DNA of 10,117 nt from Fragilaria radians (lineage: Eukaryota; Bacillariophyta; Fragilariophyceae; Fragilariales; Fragilariaceae): NCBI GenBank assembly GCA_900642245.1, contig CAAAJI010000891.1, forward strand, positions 14,846-24,962. Direction: 5' to 3'. Position numbers and translations under genes: made by a program. Below, in pieces: positions 8,068-10,117 of this stretch. The notes under the pieces were generated by a model. The model made no database searches, was not told the origin of the DNA, and saw only the letters and a list, made by a program, of their open reading frames with translations. The first letter of the stretch is position 1. Every line of letters begins with the position of its first letter.

Positions 8068-9723
8068 TTATCCAGCTTGGAGCGCAGTCAGCGCGACCTC
8101 GGCTGTGAACGCCGGGCTCTCGACAGATGACAAAAGTTTCGTCTGAAGATTCGCTAGATTGTCAGGCAACGTGAACCCTTCTGTACACGTCTGCAATAGT
8201 TTTCCCAGCTGGTACAAATCATGTTGAAAGCCAAGTGTCTCTCCTGCAAAGTCGTGATTCCAGTCAATGATCGTTGTATTTGGTAAACGCGACTCATCCA
8301 TATCGATCAGAACCCAATATCCAGAGCCACCCGTTGGAACGTACACAATGTTTTGCGAGCGGAGATCGCCGTGGCAATAGCCACAGCTATGCCAATATTT
8401 CAACGCAGTGAGTATGCAAAGCAACCACTCTCGTGCTTGGGTCACGTCTTCAGGTGCTCGCTCGAAACCTAATGGACCCAGTTGCACGACCAATCTGCGT
8501 TTTCCGATGGATAACTTTCGCACAGTCTGAAGATGAGTCATTCCCGGACATTTATCGTTTAGCGCTTGAAGAGTCACGTAAATGTCGGTGAGTCTATCGA
8601 AATCTTCTTGATCACGGCACTTTTCACGGTCGATCGTGCGTTGGACCACTTCATCCATCAGCTCGATCTTTCGTTTTTCGTTTACATCGGGAGTGTACGG
8701 AAGCAGTGGACATGGGCACGCTATTTTCGACAAGGTTGTCATCTTCTGAAGGAAAAATGGCAAGTTGTAAAACAGCTTGAGAACCTCTTCCTTGTGCTGA
8801 AAGATGGAAAAGCATTCGAGGATTGTGTATGGACAAAGATTTCGATCAATCGTGACTACACGCAATTGCTCCCCACTTGTCGCATACCCCAGAATGTATG
8901 GAAGATCTCCATAAAATATTGGATTCCAATGGCGCATCTTCTGGGTTAACTCTTTCCATGGCACGTGAATCTTCGTTGCGGCACTCTTTTCTTCACCACG
9001 AAGCAACACCATTCCACGATAGTGCAAGATAAGGTCCGGCCGCAATTTCTTTGTGGTCGTATTGTCAGAACGAGTTCTGGTAGTGACAACGTGGAAACGT
9101 ATGGCTTGCCACAGACTAGTCGAGATGTGAAGCAATAGATCGTAAAATGTCTGCCAACTGTTCACCGACGCTGTTGATTCAACTGAAAAGTTGCACGCCA
9201 ACGTAAAGTGATTAATCAGAGAAGAAAGATCCGCACACTCTAGTAGCGGACCATATGGATCGAAAATTTTTTCTCCAGTCAAAGTATCCTGTATGGCCAG
9301 TCGGAACGGTAGGGGTCGTTGAAGAAGGGTAGCTAGATCACGAGGCGGAGGCAACGTTGTCATCTTCATCTCCGAGTACTGCCACAACGCTTCCAGACTC
9401 GTGTTTTCATCCACTTTCTGCCTCTTTGCACTCGGCTCTGGAACAACCACATAAAGAGCATGGTTCCTCGATTCACCGTAATTACCGATCTTAATATCCT
9501 CAACAAGTGGCTTTGTTGCTTCTGTGTCTTTTGCAACAAATGCCTCGTTGTTGGCGTAGACAACGAGTTGAGGAGCATCAACACCTGCGAGCACGTTTGG
9601 ATTTTTCGCATGAACTTCATCTTTGAACTGAGCAACGACAAATTCTTTTGGAATAAAGACGTAGTGCGTATTCGTCTTCTTGTACGCATCACCGTGTTCG
9701 TCAACAAGAGCATACCACACCAT
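8068..9723 (-). CDS. Crinkler-type (CRN) effector-like protein: CRN header + PD-(D/E)xK-like nuclease + kinase-like domain
   Basis: A complete 551-residue protein starting at ATG 9721-9723 in a good eukaryotic context (ACAAATGG) and ending with TAA 8068-8070. Residues 1-95 match the Crinkler header: MVWYALVDEHGDAYK, then FKDEVHAKNPNVLAGVDAPQ, LLVY-like LVVYAN, and the closing YVVVPEP (91-97), followed by a short basic SAKRQK. The header in oomycete CRNs directs or marks delivery; there is no hydrophobic signal peptide here. Residues 225-295 read KKLRPDLILHYRGMVLLRGE followed by EKS, then a helix with KELTQKM and the strand PYILGYATSGEQLRVV. This fits a PD-(D/E)xK restriction-endonuclease-like fold (PD 229-230, E244-x-K246), known in many CRN-family proteins. 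Residues about 410-535 form a kinase-like C-lobe: hinge-like VVQLGPLG, HGDLRSQN (451-458, catalytic Asp453, Asn458), then VLIDMD (471-476) with DMD in the DFG place. No glycine-rich loop or VAIK lysine was recognised. CpG-rich codons and about 48-50% GC in two hand-counted lines set it slightly apart from its neighbours. Confidence 0.87.
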   Translation of the reverse strand: MVWYALVDEHGDAYKKTNTHYVFIPKEFVVAQFKDEVHAKNPNVLAGVDAPQLVVYANNEAFVAKDTEATKPLVEDIKIGNYGESRNHALYVVVPEPSAKRQKVDENTSLEALWQYSEMKMTTLPPPRDLATLLQRPLPFRLAIQDTLTGEKIFDPYGPLLECADLSSLINHFTLACNFSVESTASVNSWQTFYDLLLHISTSLWQAIRFHVVTTRTRSDNTTTKKLRPDLILHYRGMVLLRGEEKSAATKIHVPWKELTQKMRHWNPIFYGDLPYILGYATSGEQLRVVTIDRNLCPYTILECFSIFQHKEEVLKLFYNLPFFLQKMTTLSKIACPCPLLPYTPDVNEKRKIELMDEVVQRTIDREKCRDQEDFDRLTDIYVTLQALNDKCPGMTHLQTVRKLSIGKRRLVVQLGPLGFERAPEDVTQAREWLLCILTALKYWHSCGYCHGDLRSQNIVYVPTGGSGYWVLIDMDESRLPNTTIIDWNHDFAGETLGFQHDLYQLGKLLQTCTEGFTLPDNLANLQTKLLSSVESPAFTAEVALTALQAG

Positions 9724-9762
9724 TTGTCAATTCTCCATGTTGTTTTTCAAAATAGTGTTCGT

Positions 9763-9772
9763 GGCGGGAAAA
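9763..9772 (-). promoter_or_regulatory. E2F-like motif upstream of the Crinkler gene
   Basis: On the minus strand the sequence reads TTTTCCCGCC, about 40 bp before the Crinkler ATG. It equals the consensus binding site of E2F/DP factors (TTTSSCGC), which are conserved in algae and plants. It is the only GC-rich element in the short AT-rich leader. One exact site can occur by chance, so this is a suggestion only. Confidence 0.25.
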
Positions 9773-9784
9773 TCAGTTTATATT

Positions 9785-9893
9785 ATCCCAAAAAACACTT
9801 CCAGAACAAATTTTTATTAAAAAAAATATTTAAAAACTATTTAAAAAAGAAACAAAATACCTTTCGTATTTTTATTAAAAATATTAAATAAAA
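9785..9893. other. Extremely AT-rich tract between the Crinkler gene and the nad7 fragment
   Basis: A/T runs dominate, with composition quite unlike the Crinkler gene and like that of organelle DNA. A plus-strand frame reads KFLLKKIFKNYLKKKQN and then FRIFIKNIK, stopping with TAA at 9889-9891. This Lys/Ile/Phe-rich style resembles the ends of mitochondrial ribosomal proteins, but I cannot assign it. The expected nad7 N-terminus (a GPQHPAAHG-type motif) is absent. The tract may be mitochondrial DNA from another place joined to the nad7 piece, or plain low-complexity spacer. Confidence 0.4.
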
Positions 9894-10117
9894 TTAAACG
9901 GTGAATTTATAAAAAAAGCAGATCCTCATATAGGATTATTGCATAGAGGTACTGAAAAACTAATTGAATATAAAAATTATTTACAAGCTTTACCTTATTT
10001 TGATCGATTGGATTATGTTTCAATGATGTGTCAAGAATACGCATACGTATTAGCTATTGAAAAATTAATTCATTGTGATATTACAAGGGAACGAGTGCAG
10101 ATTACGTGTTTATCCCC
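9894..10117 (+). pseudogene. nad7: Mitochondrial nad7 (complex I subunit 7) fragment, probable NUMT
   Basis: From 9894 the frame reads LNGEFIKKADPHIGLLHRGT (9894-9953), then EKLIEYKNYLQALPYFDRLD and YVSMMCQEYAYVLAIEKLIH. This is unmistakably the 49-kDa subunit of NADH dehydrogenase (Nad7/NuoD), near its N-terminus. Codon use is that of an AT-rich mitochondrion (TTA, ATT, AAT, GAT). There is no start codon: the usual first part with PQHPAAHG-V-L-R is missing, and an in-frame TAA lies at 9885-9887. After CDI (10082) the family continues as P-x-R-A-Q-Y-I-R-V-L, but here the frame reads TRERVQITCLS. The nucleotides still faintly resemble the expected sequence if small indels are allowed (CGAGTGCAG...CGTGTTTAT). 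A truncated, drifting piece beside nuclear genes suggests a nuclear copy of mitochondrial DNA; a chimeric assembly join is the main alternative. Confidence 0.85.

Noticed and set aside
8566..8949. 127-codon plus-strand ORF
   Set aside because: Entirely antisense to the conserved Crinkler gene; a shadow frame.
9460..9891. 143-codon plus-strand ORF
   Set aside because: Its first two thirds are antisense to the Crinkler gene and the rest is low-complexity AT-rich sequence. Only its last approximately 35 codons may be of organelle origin.

Overview
This looks like nuclear DNA of a unicellular eukaryote, most likely a stramenopile (a diatom- or oomycete-like alga or protist). The genes are long, apparently intronless, unrelated to each other and on both strands, and they start at ATG without bacterial ribosome binding sites. 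Coding DNA is about 43-50% GC in lines I counted by hand, while the spacers are AT-rich. A Crinkler-type effector protein, a copia-type gag relic and a mitochondrial-type nad7 fragment all fit this lineage. The species cannot be named from the sequence alone.

Layout: (1) 2-145 (+) is the C-terminal end of a GH99-like glycoside hydrolase. (2) 207-1730 (-) is a complete tubulin-tyrosine-ligase-like protein with an N-terminal membrane anchor, convergent with gene 1 and only 61 bp away. (3) 1731-4106 has no intact gene, but at about 2886-3183 (-) it holds a decayed Ty1/copia gag fragment. (4) 4107-5987 (+) is a CNNM/DUF21-CBS membrane transporter gene whose frame is open end to end except for one internal TGA at 4662-4664. 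(5) 5988-8067 is a 2 kb spacer with an unexplained small ORF (6795-7034, -) and a strong bulged hairpin at 7768-7818. (6) 8068-9723 (-) is a Crinkler-family protein with a CRN header, a PD-(D/E)xK-like nuclease segment and a protein-kinase-like C-terminus. (7) About 9785-9893 is extremely AT-rich DNA running into 9894-10117 (+), a truncated piece of nad7 (complex I subunit 7), probably a nuclear insertion of mitochondrial DNA.

The genes do not form an operon or a shared pathway. The most notable items are the three-part Crinkler, the single nonsense codon in an otherwise conserved CNNM gene, the mitochondrial fragment next to the effector gene, and the glutamine replacing the usual asparagine in the metal-binding motif of the TTL protein.
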